62,941 bases of DNA, taken from positions 1 through 62,941 of the forward strand of contig CANQJI010000003.1 in the NCBI GenBank assembly GCA_947624205.1, read 5' to 3'. Below are positions 47,153 through 56,981 of the stretch, one piece after another. This stretch comes from an uncultured Akkermansia sp. Lineage in GTDB: Bacteria > Verrucomicrobiota > Verrucomicrobiia > Verrucomicrobiales > Akkermansiaceae. The translations under genes and the position numbers were made by a program. The stretch's first letter is position 1, and each line of letters opens with the position of its first letter. Under the pieces are notes generated by a model. It was not told where the DNA came from and did not search any database. It saw nothing but the letters and a program-made list of their open reading frames with translations.

Positions 47153-50100
47153 TTAGTCAAGTTCGTGTTCTATCAACGGTGCCAGGAGATCACGCAGGGA
47201 ATCATGAGAAAGAAGGGACTGCATCAGTTCCTGAAGAATAAGGGAACGCTCAACGTTGTTCTCCCGTTCACTTCGGCATCCACGTCTGCTCCCCATATCC
47301 ACTTGCATATGGGCATCTACTATGGCTTCCAGCAGTAGCTTGACCACCTCTGCGTTCCTTGATTGTGCCGCCTCGATGAGAGCTCTGACATATTCCCTGA
47401 TTTTTGTCTGCGCATTGACATCTGCTCCGGCTTCCAGTAACAGCTTGACCACCTCTGCGTTTTCTGACAACGCCGCTGCGATGAGGGCTGTGCCATATTT
47501 CCCGGATTTCGCCTGCGCATTGACATCTGCTCCGGCTTCCAGCAACAGTTTGACCACCCCTGCGTTTTTTAATCGTGCCGCCGCGATGAGAGCCGTGCCA
47601 TAGTCGCCAAATTGTACTTGCGCGTTGACATCTGCTCCTGCGTCCAGCAGCAACTTGATCGTTTTTTTTCTTTTTGATTCCACCGCTGCGATGAGGGCTG
47701 TGCCATATTCTCCCGATCCCGCCTGCGTGTTAACATCCGCTCCGGCTTCCAGCAGCAGCTTGATTGCCTCTGCATTTCTTGCCCGCGTTGCTGCGATGAG
47801 GGCCGTACCATATTTCCCGTTCTCTGCTTGCGCGTTGACATCTGCTCCGATCTTCAGCAGTAGCTTGATCACATTCGTGCTTCCCTTGTGAGCCATCTCA
47901 ATAAGCATTGTCCCATAATCTCCGGACTTTATCTGCGCATTGACGTCTGCTCCCGCAGCTAACAAAAGCTCAATCACTCCCAATTTTCCCGATAATGCTG
48001 CTACGGTGAGGGCTGTTCTACAATTTCTCTCCTCTTCTTCCCGCATGCCGATACCGATCATCCCCCCTAGCGCTATCTCAGATCTCACCACATCCACCTG
48101 TGCATTGACGTCCGCACCGGCTTCCAGCAACAGCTTGATCGCCTCTGCATTTCCCGATTCTGTCGCCGCAATGAGAGGTGTTCTTTCCATCTCTTCATCT
48201 GTGAGGAAGTCTGAGATATAATCTCCGAATTTTACCCGCGCATTAACATCCGCACCGGCTTCCAGCAACAGTTGGATCATCTCTACATTTCCCGACTGCG
48301 CCGCTGCGACGAGGGCTGCGCCATATTTTCCTGATTCCGCCTGCTCGTTGATATTCGCACCGACTTCCAGTAACAGTCTGACCGCTTCCCCGTTTCTTGA
48401 CCGTGCCGCTGCGATGAGGGCTGTGCCATATTTTCCTGATTCCGCCTGCTCGTTGATATTCGCACCGGCTTCCAGTAACAGTTTGACCGCTTCCCTGTTT
48501 CCTGACCGTGCCGCTGCGATGAGGGCTGTGCCATATTTTCCTGATTCCGCCTGCTCGTTGATATTCGCTCCGGCTTTCAGCAACTGCTTGACCATCTCTA
48601 TGTTTCCTGACTCCACCGCCGTGATAAGAGCTGTGCTGTGAAGTTCAGGTTCCACTCGTGCATTGATATTCGCACCGGCTTCCAGCAGCAGCTTGATCGC
48701 TTCCGCGTTTCTGGATTCCACCGCCGCGATAAGGGCCGTGCCGTGAGATTCATATTCCCCTCCGGATTCCACTCGTGCATTGGCATTCGCGCCGGCTTCC
48801 AGCAGCAGCTTGATCGCCTCCGCGTTTCTGGATTCCACCGCTGCGATAAGGGCCGTGCCGTGAAGTTCGGCTTCTACTTTCATATTGACATTTGCGCCGG
48901 CGGCCAACAATAGTTTGATTGCCTCCGAGTTTCCCGACTGACTCGCTGCGATGAGGGCCGTGCCGTGATATCCATACCTTGACTTCATATTGACGTTCGC
49001 CTTGGCTTCTAGCAGCAGCCGGATTGCCTCTGAACTTCCCGATTGGCTCGCTGCGATGAGAGCTGTGCCATAATCGCCAAATTGTACTTGCGCGTTGACA
49101 TCTGCTCCTGCGTCCAGCAGCAGCTTGATCGCCTCCGCGTTTCTGGATTCCACCGCCGCGATAAGGGCCGTGCCGTGAAGTTCGGCTTCTACTTTCATAT
49201 TGACATTTGCGCCGGCGGCCAACAATAGTTTGATTGCCTCCGAGTTTCCCGATTGGCTCGCTGCGATGAGGGCCGTGCCATATTTCCCGGATTTCGCCTG
49301 CGCATTGACATTTGCTCCTGCGTCCAGCAGCAGCTTGATCGTTTTCTTGCATTCTGATTCCACCGCTGCGATGAGGGCTGTGCCATATTCTCCCGATTCC
49401 GCCTGCGTATTGACATCCGCTCCTGCTTTCAGCAGCAGTTTGATTGCCTCTGCCTTTCTTGCCCGCGTTGCTGCGATGAGAGCCGTGCCATAATCGCCAA
49501 ATTGTACTTGCGCGTTGACATCTGCTCCTGCGTCCAGCAGCAGCTTGATCGTTTTCTTGCATTCTGATTCCACCGCTGCAATGAGGGCTGTGCCATATTC
49601 TCCCGATTCCGCCTGCGTATTGACATCCGCTCCTGCTTTCAGCAGCAGTTTGATTGCCTCTGCCTTTCTTGCCCGCGTTGCTGCGATGAGGGCTGTACCA
49701 TATTTCCCGTTCTCTGCTTGCGCGTTGACATCTGCTCCGACCTTCAGCAGTAGCTTGATCACATTCGTGCTTCCCTTGTGAGCCATCTCAATAAGCATTG
49801 TCCCATAATCTCCGGACTTTATCTGCGCATTGACGTCTGCTCCCGCAGCTAACAAAAGCTCAATCACTCCCAATTTTCCCGATAATGCTGCTACGGTGAG
49901 GGCTGTTCTACAATTTCTCTCCTCTTCTTCCCGCTCGCCGATACAGATCATTCCCCCTAGCGCTATCTCAGATCTCACCACATCCACCTGCGCATTGACA
50001 TCCGCACCGGCTTCCAGCAACAGCTTGATTGATTCCTCATTTCCGGATTCCACCGCCGTGATGAGGGCCGTGCCGTGAAGTTCAGATTCTACTTGTGCAT

Positions 50101-51676
50101 TAACATCCGCACCGGCCTCCAACAACAGCTTGATCGCCTCTGCATTTCCCGATTCTGTCGCCGCAATGAGAGGTGTTCTTCCCATCTCATTTGTGATGAA
50201 GTCTGAGATATAATTTCCGAATTTTGCCCGTGCATTAACATCCGCACCGGCTTCCAGCAACAGTTTGATCACCTCTGCGTTCCCCGATTCTGCTGCCGTG
50301 ATAAGGGCCGTGCCGTGAAGTTCAGATTCTACTCGTGCATTGACATCCGCACCGGCTTCCAGTAGCAGCATGATCGCCTCTGTGTTTCCTGACTGCGCTG
50401 CTGCGATGAGGGCCGTGCCATGGTATTCGGACCATGTCTGGACGTTGACATCCGCACCGGCCTCCAGCAACAGCTTGATCATTTCTGTGTTTCCTGACTC
50501 CACCGCCGTGATAAGGGCCGTGCCGTGAAGTCCAGGTTCCACTCGTGCATTGATATTCGCGCCGGCTTCCAGCAGCAGCTTGATCGCCTCCGCGTTTCCG
50601 GATTCCACCGCCGTGATAAGGGCCGTGCCGTGAGATTCATATTCCCCTCCGGATTCCACTCGTGCATTGGCATTCGCACCGGCTTCCAGCAGCAGCTTGA
50701 TCGCCTCCGCGTTTCCGGATTCCACCGCCGCGATAAGGGCCGTGCCGTGAAGTTCAGCTTCTACTTTCATATTGACATTTGCTCCGGCTTCCAGCAGCAG
50801 CTTGATTGCCTCTGGGTTTCCCGATTGACTCGCTGCGATGAGGGCCGTGCCATAATCTTTGGCGTTTGCCTTCGCATTGACGTCTGCGCCGGCTTCCAGC
50901 AGCAGCTTGATTGCCTCTGAGCTTCCCGACTGACTCGCTGCGATGAGGGCCGTGCCGTGATATCCATACCTTGACTTCATATTGACGTCCGCCTTGGCTT
51001 CTAGCAGCAGTTTGATTGCCTCTGAGCTTCCCGACTGACTCGCTGCGATGAGGGCCGTGCCATAATTCCCGGACTTTGCCTTCACATTGACAGCCGCCCT
51101 GGCTCTCAGCAACAGTTTGACCGCTTCCCCGTTTCCTGACCGTGCCGCTGCGATAAGAGCTGTGCCATAATCTCCCGATTTTGTCTTCATATTCACATCC
51201 GCCTTCGCTTCCAGCAACAGTTGGATCATCTCTACGTTTCCCGACTGCGCCGCTGCGATGAGGGCTGTGCCATAACTCCCGAATTTTGCCTGAGCATCGA
51301 CATCTGCTCCGGCTTTCAAAAGGAGTTTAACGATTTGTGAGTTTCCAAGCGCTGCCGCAATGAGGGCTGTGCCGTGAACATCTGATTCAACCTGAGCATC
51401 GACATCTGCTCCGGCTTCCAGCAGTAGTTTGATCGTCTCCTCGCTTCCGGATAACACGGCTGCAATGAGCGGGGTCGCGTAATTATCCGTTCTGTTCACA
51501 TCCGCGCCGGCTTCCAGTAAAAGCTGTACGGTATCGGCTCGCCCTGCTTGCGCGGCGATAAAGAGAGGAGTGCTATCGCATTTTTTTAAAATGCCTGCGG
51601 CAATCAGCTTCCTAATTTGTTCCGGCATGTTGTTCTTGACTCCAATGGCTTCGTGAGGTTCCTTTCGGTGTTTCAT
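47153..51676 (-). CDS. Giant ankyrin repeat protein (1507 aa, about 40 mostly 35-aa repeats), array gene 6
   Basis: Recurring YGTALIAAVESGNAEAIKLLLEAGADVNAQAKSGK-type units (105 bp period). Confidence 0.93.
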   Translation of the reverse strand: MKHRKEPHEAIGVKNNMPEQIRKLIAAGILKKCDSTPLFIAAQAGRADTVQLLLEAGADVNRTDNYATPLIAAVLSGSEETIKLLLEAGADVDAQVESDVHGTALIAAALGNSQIVKLLLKAGADVDAQAKFGSYGTALIAAAQSGNVEMIQLLLEAKADVNMKTKSGDYGTALIAAARSGNGEAVKLLLRARAAVNVKAKSGNYGTALIAASQSGSSEAIKLLLEAKADVNMKSRYGYHGTALIAASQSGSSEAIKLLLEAGADVNAKANAKDYGTALIAASQSGNPEAIKLLLEAGANVNMKVEAELHGTALIAAVESGNAEAIKLLLEAGANANARVESGGEYESHGTALITAVESGNAEAIKLLLEAGANINARVEPGLHGTALITAVESGNTEMIKLLLEAGADVNVQTWSEYHGTALIAAAQSGNTEAIMLLLEAGADVNARVESELHGTALITAAESGNAEVIKLLLEAGADVNARAKFGNYISDFITNEMGRTPLIAATESGNAEAIKLLLEAGADVNAQVESELHGTALITAVESGNEESIKLLLEAGADVNAQVDVVRSEIALGGMICIGEREEEERNCRTALTVAALSGKLGVIELLLAAGADVNAQIKSGDYGTMLIEMAHKGSTNVIKLLLKVGADVNAQAENGKYGTALIAATRARKAEAIKLLLKAGADVNTQAESGEYGTALIAAVESECKKTIKLLLDAGADVNAQVQFGDYGTALIAATRARKAEAIKLLLKAGADVNTQAESGEYGTALIAAVESECKKTIKLLLDAGANVNAQAKSGKYGTALIAASQSGNSEAIKLLLAAGANVNMKVEAELHGTALIAAVESRNAEAIKLLLDAGADVNAQVQFGDYGTALIAASQSGSSEAIRLLLEAKANVNMKSRYGYHGTALIAASQSGNSEAIKLLLAAGANVNMKVEAELHGTALIAAVESRNAEAIKLLLEAGANANARVESGGEYESHGTALIAAVESRNAEAIKLLLEAGANINARVEPELHSTALITAVESGNIEMVKQLLKAGANINEQAESGKYGTALIAAARSGNREAVKLLLEAGANINEQAESGKYGTALIAAARSRNGEAVRLLLEVGANINEQAESGKYGAALVAAAQSGNVEMIQLLLEAGADVNARVKFGDYISDFLTDEEMERTPLIAATESGNAEAIKLLLEAGADVNAQVDVVRSEIALGGMIGIGMREEEERNCRTALTVAALSGKLGVIELLLAAGADVNAQIKSGDYGTMLIEMAHKGSTNVIKLLLKIGADVNAQAENGKYGTALIAATRARNAEAIKLLLEAGADVNTQAGSGEYGTALIAAVESKRKKTIKLLLDAGADVNAQVQFGDYGTALIAAARLKNAGVVKLLLEAGADVNAQAKSGKYGTALIAAALSENAEVVKLLLEAGADVNAQTKIREYVRALIEAAQSRNAEVVKLLLEAIVDAHMQVDMGSRRGCRSERENNVERSLILQELMQSLLSHDSLRDLLAPLIEHELD

Positions 51677-51813
51677 ATTAAGTGATATTTTCTAGGTTAA
51701 TTTTGTGGTACTGTTTGTTTGGTAAATAGATGAGGTGGATTCTTCGCTGCGGCATAAACGCGCGGATTCGTCCATCGCCTTACCGGATTGCGGGATGAGA
51801 ATCAAATTTATCC

Positions 51814-53124
51814 TTAGTCCTCCTTCCACCACCGAAATTTTCTCGGCTTATCGATGGCTCCGGCGCGACGCAGGAAGTGCGCGAGGGCGAGATCCCCCCG
51901 TGACCGAGCAACCATGAGCGCCGTTTCCCCGTCCGCTTCGGCATTCACATCGGCGCCGGCTTCCAGCAGGAGATTGATCACCTCCGGTCCGCCGGCTTCC
52001 TCTTTGCGTTTCACGGCGCTGACGAGCGGAGCCCGGCACTTGGTAGTAGCGTGTACATCCGCCCCGGCGTCGAGAAGCATGCGCACGATTTCGATGTTCC
52101 CCTTCTCTACGGCGGCGATGAGAGCAGTAGTATAGAACTCGGTCTTCGCGTTCACATCGGCGCCCGCATCCAGCAGAAGCCGAACGATGTCTTTATTGCA
52201 GCCCTCTGCTGCGGCGATAAGCGGCGTGTATCCCTCTGCCGCTTTGTTGACGTCTGCCCCGGCTTCCAGCAAAATACGCGCGATCGGAACGAATTGTTCA
52301 TGCGCATACAGGGCTCCGGCGATGAGCGGGGTGCCGCATTCCGTCTCGGCGTTGACATCCGCCCCATGGTCGAGGAGGAAACGAACGCTCTCCACGCAGC
52401 CATCCTTTGCTGCCGATACGAGCGGCGTGTGCGTGTATGCGTCCGGCGCCCCGTTGACATCCGCTCCTCTGTCGATGAGGTGTTGCATGAGTTCCATATT
52501 CCCGATACGTGCGGCAAGACCTAGAGGGGTATCTTTTTCGTGCGCGGCAAGGTTAATCTCTGCCCCGGCGTCCAACAACAGGTCGATGATGTCCCATCGC
52601 TCGGTTTTGATGGCCAAGGATAGTGGGATCTCTTCGTAAGAAGCCTTTCTGCGAACCCGCCACCACATCCGGGGACAATCGACCTCTGCCCCGGCTTTCA
52701 GTAACTGCCGGATGATGTCGATATTCCCTGCATAGACAGCGGAGCACAGCGCGCCCTCGAGATCCAGGCGTTTCTCGTCCGCCTCGGCAGCCCTTATGAG
52801 CGTCTGCACAACATCTGTATGCCCCCACAATGCCGCGACACTCAGGGCCGTGCACGGACCGCTGTCGTACTCATCGTACCGTCCATCGTCCACAAAGTCC
52901 ACCACATCAGCTCCGACATCCAGCAGAAGCTGCACGATGTCAGCACGCCCTGCCTGCGCGGCGGTATAGAGGGGGGATCGACAGAAAGACTTCTCCTCTT
53001 TATCCGTCAATTTTCTCAGAACGTCTACGTCTATCAGCTGCCTGATTTGCTCCGGTGTACTGTTCTTGTCCCAAATGGCTTTGTATAGCCTTCTGCGGAG
53101 TTCTTCTGTGTTTTTCTTTTTCAT
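51814..53124 (-). CDS. Ankyrin repeat protein, array gene 5
   Basis: N-cap ELRRRLYKAIWDKNSTPEQIRQLIDVDVLRKLTDKEEKSFCRSPLYTAAQAGRADIVQLLLDVGAD. Confidence 0.92.
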   Translation of the reverse strand: MKKKNTEELRRRLYKAIWDKNSTPEQIRQLIDVDVLRKLTDKEEKSFCRSPLYTAAQAGRADIVQLLLDVGADVVDFVDDGRYDEYDSGPCTALSVAALWGHTDVVQTLIRAAEADEKRLDLEGALCSAVYAGNIDIIRQLLKAGAEVDCPRMWWRVRRKASYEEIPLSLAIKTERWDIIDLLLDAGAEINLAAHEKDTPLGLAARIGNMELMQHLIDRGADVNGAPDAYTHTPLVSAAKDGCVESVRFLLDHGADVNAETECGTPLIAGALYAHEQFVPIARILLEAGADVNKAAEGYTPLIAAAEGCNKDIVRLLLDAGADVNAKTEFYTTALIAAVEKGNIEIVRMLLDAGADVHATTKCRAPLVSAVKRKEEAGGPEVINLLLEAGADVNAEADGETALMVARSRGDLALAHFLRRAGAIDKPRKFRWWKED

Positions 53125-53272
53125 GGTAAGAAATAGTTGTCTGATTTATCTTGTCGTGTGAGAGGCGAGGAAAGGGGGATAATGTATTTTTCGATTGGGA
53201 GGAGCGTACTGATTTCGTCCATCATCCCACTTGGTGCGTGATGAGGACCAGCATTACTACTCCTAGTCCTCA

Positions 53273-53499
53273 GAGGAAACGCATTTGAGAGAAGTTCATC
53301 AACGAAGAGAATGTTCTTATGGATTGATACCATCGTTTACGTATCAAGAATCATGACAACAAACGGTCATTATGATGACGGATCTGGCGAACTCATCCGC
53401 ACACGTTGATGATTCGGAAAATTTGCGCAACGCATACATTATTAATAAATCGTAATTCGTAATTCGTAAATAGGCAACCGCATTTTCTGATGCGGTGCC
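53273..53499. repeat. Intergenic repeat, locus R10 (TIR-like element, diverged)
   Basis: GGAAACGCATTTGAGAGAAGTTCATCAACGAAGAG...CATGACAACAAACGGTCATTATGATGACGG...GGCAACCGCATTTTCTGATGCGGTGCC. Confidence 0.85.
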
Positions 53500-53519
53500 A
53501 TGTCCTAGTTCTCCTCCCC

Positions 53520-55433
53520 TCATAGGATTTTCTCCTGTTTATGGGCATCCCTGGCTTGGCGCAGGGAGAGCGCAAGGGAAAGATCGCCCCGCGCCACAGC
53601 AATCGAGAGTGCCGTCTGACCGTCCATTTCGGCGTCTAGGTCCGCTCCGGCTTCCAAGAGTAGCTCCACCATAATATGTTGTAGGTACCCGTCGTTGGAA
53701 ACTGCGGCGATGAGGGGGGTAAGGTTTCCACCCGCCTTGTTCACATCCGCGCCCGCTTCCAACAGGAGACGAACGGACTTCGGATCATCCGTCTTTGCGG
53801 CGACAATAAGCGGCGTGTTCCCCCCTATCGCTTTGTTGACGTCCGCTCCGGCATTGAGCAGTAGCTTGATGATCTCCTCGTTCCTTCTGCTCACTGCGGC
53901 GATGAGGGCTGTACCGAATGCTCCGGTCTGAGCTTGTGCGTTGACGTCCGCCCCGGCCTCCAGCAGTAGCTTGATGATCTCCTCGTTTTCTCTGCTCGCT
54001 GCTGCGATGAGGGCTGTGCCGAATGAGCCTCTTTGAGCCTGCGCATTGACATCCGCTCCTGCATTGAGCAGTAGCTTGATGCTCGCCTCGTTTGTTGCGA
54101 GTACCACTGCCGTGATGAGGGCTGTGCCGTAATCTCCTATCTGAGCTTGTGTATTGACATCCGCTCCGGCATCGAGCAATAGCTTGACGATCTCCTCGTT
54201 TGCGAGTACCACTGCCGTGATGAGAGCTGTGCCGTAATCTCCTATCTGAGCTTGTGTATTGACATCCGCTCCGGCATCGAGCAATAGCTTGACGATCTCC
54301 TCGTTTCTTCCACTCGTCGCCGCGATGAGGGCTGTACCGTAGTGATCTCCGCTCTGATCCCGTGCATTGACATCCGCCCCGGCTTCGAGAAGCATACGCA
54401 CGATTTTGATGTTCCCCGTCCCTACAGCGGGGATGAGAGCTGTGCCGTAGAAATCCCCTCCCTGCGCATTGACGTCCGCTCCGGCATCGAGCAGTAGCTT
54501 GATGATCTCCTCGTTTCCTCTGCTCGCCGCCGCGATGAGGGCTGTACCGAATGCTCCGGTCTGCGCTTGTGCGTTGACGTCCGCCCCGGCGCCGAGTAGT
54601 AACCTGATGATCTCCTCGGTTTCGGATTCCGCCGCCGCGATGAGGGCTGTGCCGTAGAAATCCCATCCCTGCGCATTGACGTCCGCTTCGGCATTGAGCA
54701 GTAGCTTAATGATCTCCTCATTTCCTCTGCTCGCTGCCGCGATGAGGGCTGTACCGTAATTTCCTATCTGAACTTGTGTGTTGACGTCCGCTCCGGCTCC
54801 CAGCAGTAGCTTGATGATCTCCTCGTTTTCTCTGATCGCCGCTCCGATGAGGGCTGTGCCGAATGAGCCTCTCTGAGCCTGCGCATTGACATCCGCTCCG
54901 GCATCGAGCAGTAGCTTGATACTCGCCTCGTTTGCGAGTACCACTGCCGGGATGAGGGCTGTGCCGTAATCTCCTATCTGAGCTTGTGCATTGACGTCCG
55001 CTCCGGCATCGAGCAGTAGCTTGACAATCTTCTCGTTTCCCCTGCTCGCCGCCGCGATGAGTGCTGTGCCGAATGAGCCGGTCTGAACCTGCGCATTGAC
55101 GTCTGCTCCGGCTTCGAGTAGTAGCTTGACGATCTCCTCGTTTCCTCTGCTCGCTGCCGCGATGAGGACTGTGCCGTAATATCCTGTCTGAGCTTGTTCG
55201 TTGACGTCCGCCCCGGCCTCCAGCAGTGTACGAACGATATCGACTCGCCCCTTCTGTGTTGCGATAGAGAGGGGAGATCGTAAACCATCCTCATCCTGTA
55301 TGGGTTCCAAGGTGGCGCCGGCGTCTATCAGGTGCTTGATTTGTTCCGGTGTACTGTTCTTGTCCTCAATGGCTTTGTATAGCCTTCTGCGGAGCCTTTC
55401 GCGCTTTTCCTCATTCTTTTCTCTCTTTTTCAT
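53520..55433 (-). CDS. Ankyrin repeat protein (homogenised repeats), array gene 4
   Basis: RLRRRLYKAIEDKNSTPEQIKHLIDAGA N-cap; repeated YGTALIAAASRGNEEIIKLLLDAGADVNAQAQ units. Confidence 0.92.
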   Translation of the reverse strand: MKKREKNEEKRERLRRRLYKAIEDKNSTPEQIKHLIDAGATLEPIQDEDGLRSPLSIATQKGRVDIVRTLLEAGADVNEQAQTGYYGTVLIAAASRGNEEIVKLLLEAGADVNAQVQTGSFGTALIAAASRGNEKIVKLLLDAGADVNAQAQIGDYGTALIPAVVLANEASIKLLLDAGADVNAQAQRGSFGTALIGAAIRENEEIIKLLLGAGADVNTQVQIGNYGTALIAAASRGNEEIIKLLLNAEADVNAQGWDFYGTALIAAAESETEEIIRLLLGAGADVNAQAQTGAFGTALIAAASRGNEEIIKLLLDAGADVNAQGGDFYGTALIPAVGTGNIKIVRMLLEAGADVNARDQSGDHYGTALIAATSGRNEEIVKLLLDAGADVNTQAQIGDYGTALITAVVLANEEIVKLLLDAGADVNTQAQIGDYGTALITAVVLATNEASIKLLLNAGADVNAQAQRGSFGTALIAAASRENEEIIKLLLEAGADVNAQAQTGAFGTALIAAVSRRNEEIIKLLLNAGADVNKAIGGNTPLIVAAKTDDPKSVRLLLEAGADVNKAGGNLTPLIAAVSNDGYLQHIMVELLLEAGADLDAEMDGQTALSIAVARGDLSLALSLRQARDAHKQEKIL

Positions 55434-55450
55434 TTCGTTTGGTTGTTGGT

Positions 55451-56944
55451 TCAGTTAAATGGGCCCCGCAGCCATCCAAAATACCTTGGTTTATCAATGG
55501 CGCCGGCGCGGCGCAGTCGCCGAGCGAGGGAGAAATCTTTATGCTCGAGAGCGACCATAAGCGCCGTTTCATCGGCGGCTTCGGCATTCACATCGGCGCC
55601 GGCTTCCAGCAGGAGATTGATCATCTCCGGTCCGCCGGCTTCCTCTTCACGTTTCACGGCACTGACGAGCGGAGCGTGGTACTTGGTGGTAGCGTGGACA
55701 TCCGCCCCGGCTTCAAGAAGCATGCGCACGATTTCAATGTTCCCTGTCTCTACAGCAGCGATAAGAGGAGAGCGATCCGTTTTCGCGTTGACGTCGGCAC
55801 CCGCATCTAACAGCATCCTGATGATGTCCTCATGAGAGCCTCCTGCCGCAGCGATGAGAGGAGTGTAACATTCGGTTTTGGCGTTGACGTCCGCTCCGGC
55901 ATTCAAGAGCATGCGGACGATTTCCTCACATTCCCCAAACGCAGCGGCGATGAGCGGGGTAAAGTTGTAACACCGGGCGTTTACATCTGCCCCAGCATCC
56001 AGCAGAAGTTGAACAATGTTTTTATGGGAGCCCGTTGCGGCTGCGACAAGTGGGGTGTAATAGCCTGTCGAACCGTTGACGTCCGCCCCGGCTTCAAGCA
56101 GCATGCGTACAATCGACTCAGAGTGTTTATTGACATGGCAAACTCCTGCAGCTAGAGGTGTGTATAATCCAGCTTTGACATTTGCATCCGCCCCATGGGC
56201 AAGGAGAAAACGGACGCTTTCCTCGCACCCTTCGTATGCTGCCGCTATGAGTGGCGTGTATCCCTCCGTGGCTCCGTTGACATCTGCTCCTCTGTCGATG
56301 AGGTGTTGCATGAGTTCGCTGTTCCCGGAGCGCGCCGCAATGATCAAGGGAGTGTACTGATCTCGCTCCTCCATGTCTTCCTTTTCGACTTTGCCGTTGA
56401 TGTCCGCCCCGGCGTCCAGTAGCAGGTCAATGATATCGAGCCGTTCAGTTTGGGTGGCCAAGGATAGCGGCGTTTCCTCGTCTATAGCCCTTGGCGGATC
56501 GACCTTTGCCCCCGCAGCGAGCAACTGCCGGATGATGTTGATGCGTCCGGCATAAACAGCGGAACACAACGCCCTGCCAAGAGCATACCTGCATTCTTCA
56601 TCCACTTTTGCGGTGTCCAAGATCAATCGCACGACGTCTGCATGCCCCCACAATGCCGCCACGCTCAGGGCAGAGCTCGGTTCATCAGTAAACGAGCTTG
56701 ATCTGCCTTTTCTGAGATCTTCTACGCTCTCACCAATATCCAGCAGCAGCTTCACGAGGTCGGCGCGCCCCGCCTGCGCGGCGATGTAGAGGGGAGATCG
56801 ACGGAAATAGAACTCCTCTTCCTTTCTTAATTTTTTCAGCGCGCCTGCGTCTATCAGCTGCCTGATTTGTTCCGGTGTACTGTTCTTGTCCTCAATAGCT
56901 TCGTAAAGCTTGTTGCGGAGCTTCTTTTTGGTTGTTCTTTTCAT
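55451..56944 (-). CDS. Ankyrin repeat protein, array gene 3
   Basis: MKRTTKKKLRNKLYEAIEDKNSTPEQIRQLIDAGALKKLRKEEEFYFRRSPLYIAAQAGRADLVKLLLDIG. Confidence 0.92.
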   Translation of the reverse strand: MKRTTKKKLRNKLYEAIEDKNSTPEQIRQLIDAGALKKLRKEEEFYFRRSPLYIAAQAGRADLVKLLLDIGESVEDLRKGRSSSFTDEPSSALSVAALWGHADVVRLILDTAKVDEECRYALGRALCSAVYAGRINIIRQLLAAGAKVDPPRAIDEETPLSLATQTERLDIIDLLLDAGADINGKVEKEDMEERDQYTPLIIAARSGNSELMQHLIDRGADVNGATEGYTPLIAAAYEGCEESVRFLLAHGADANVKAGLYTPLAAGVCHVNKHSESIVRMLLEAGADVNGSTGYYTPLVAAATGSHKNIVQLLLDAGADVNARCYNFTPLIAAAFGECEEIVRMLLNAGADVNAKTECYTPLIAAAGGSHEDIIRMLLDAGADVNAKTDRSPLIAAVETGNIEIVRMLLEAGADVHATTKYHAPLVSAVKREEEAGGPEMINLLLEAGADVNAEAADETALMVALEHKDFSLARRLRRAGAIDKPRYFGWLRGPFN

Positions 56945-56981
56945 AATAACTTTATCTCATTTCGTTTAGTTGTCGATTCGT

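Noticed and set aside
47153-51676. CRISPR-like tandem repeat array
   Set aside because: 105-bp periodic repeats with no unique spacers, lying inside one open frame that encodes ankyrin units; not CRISPR.
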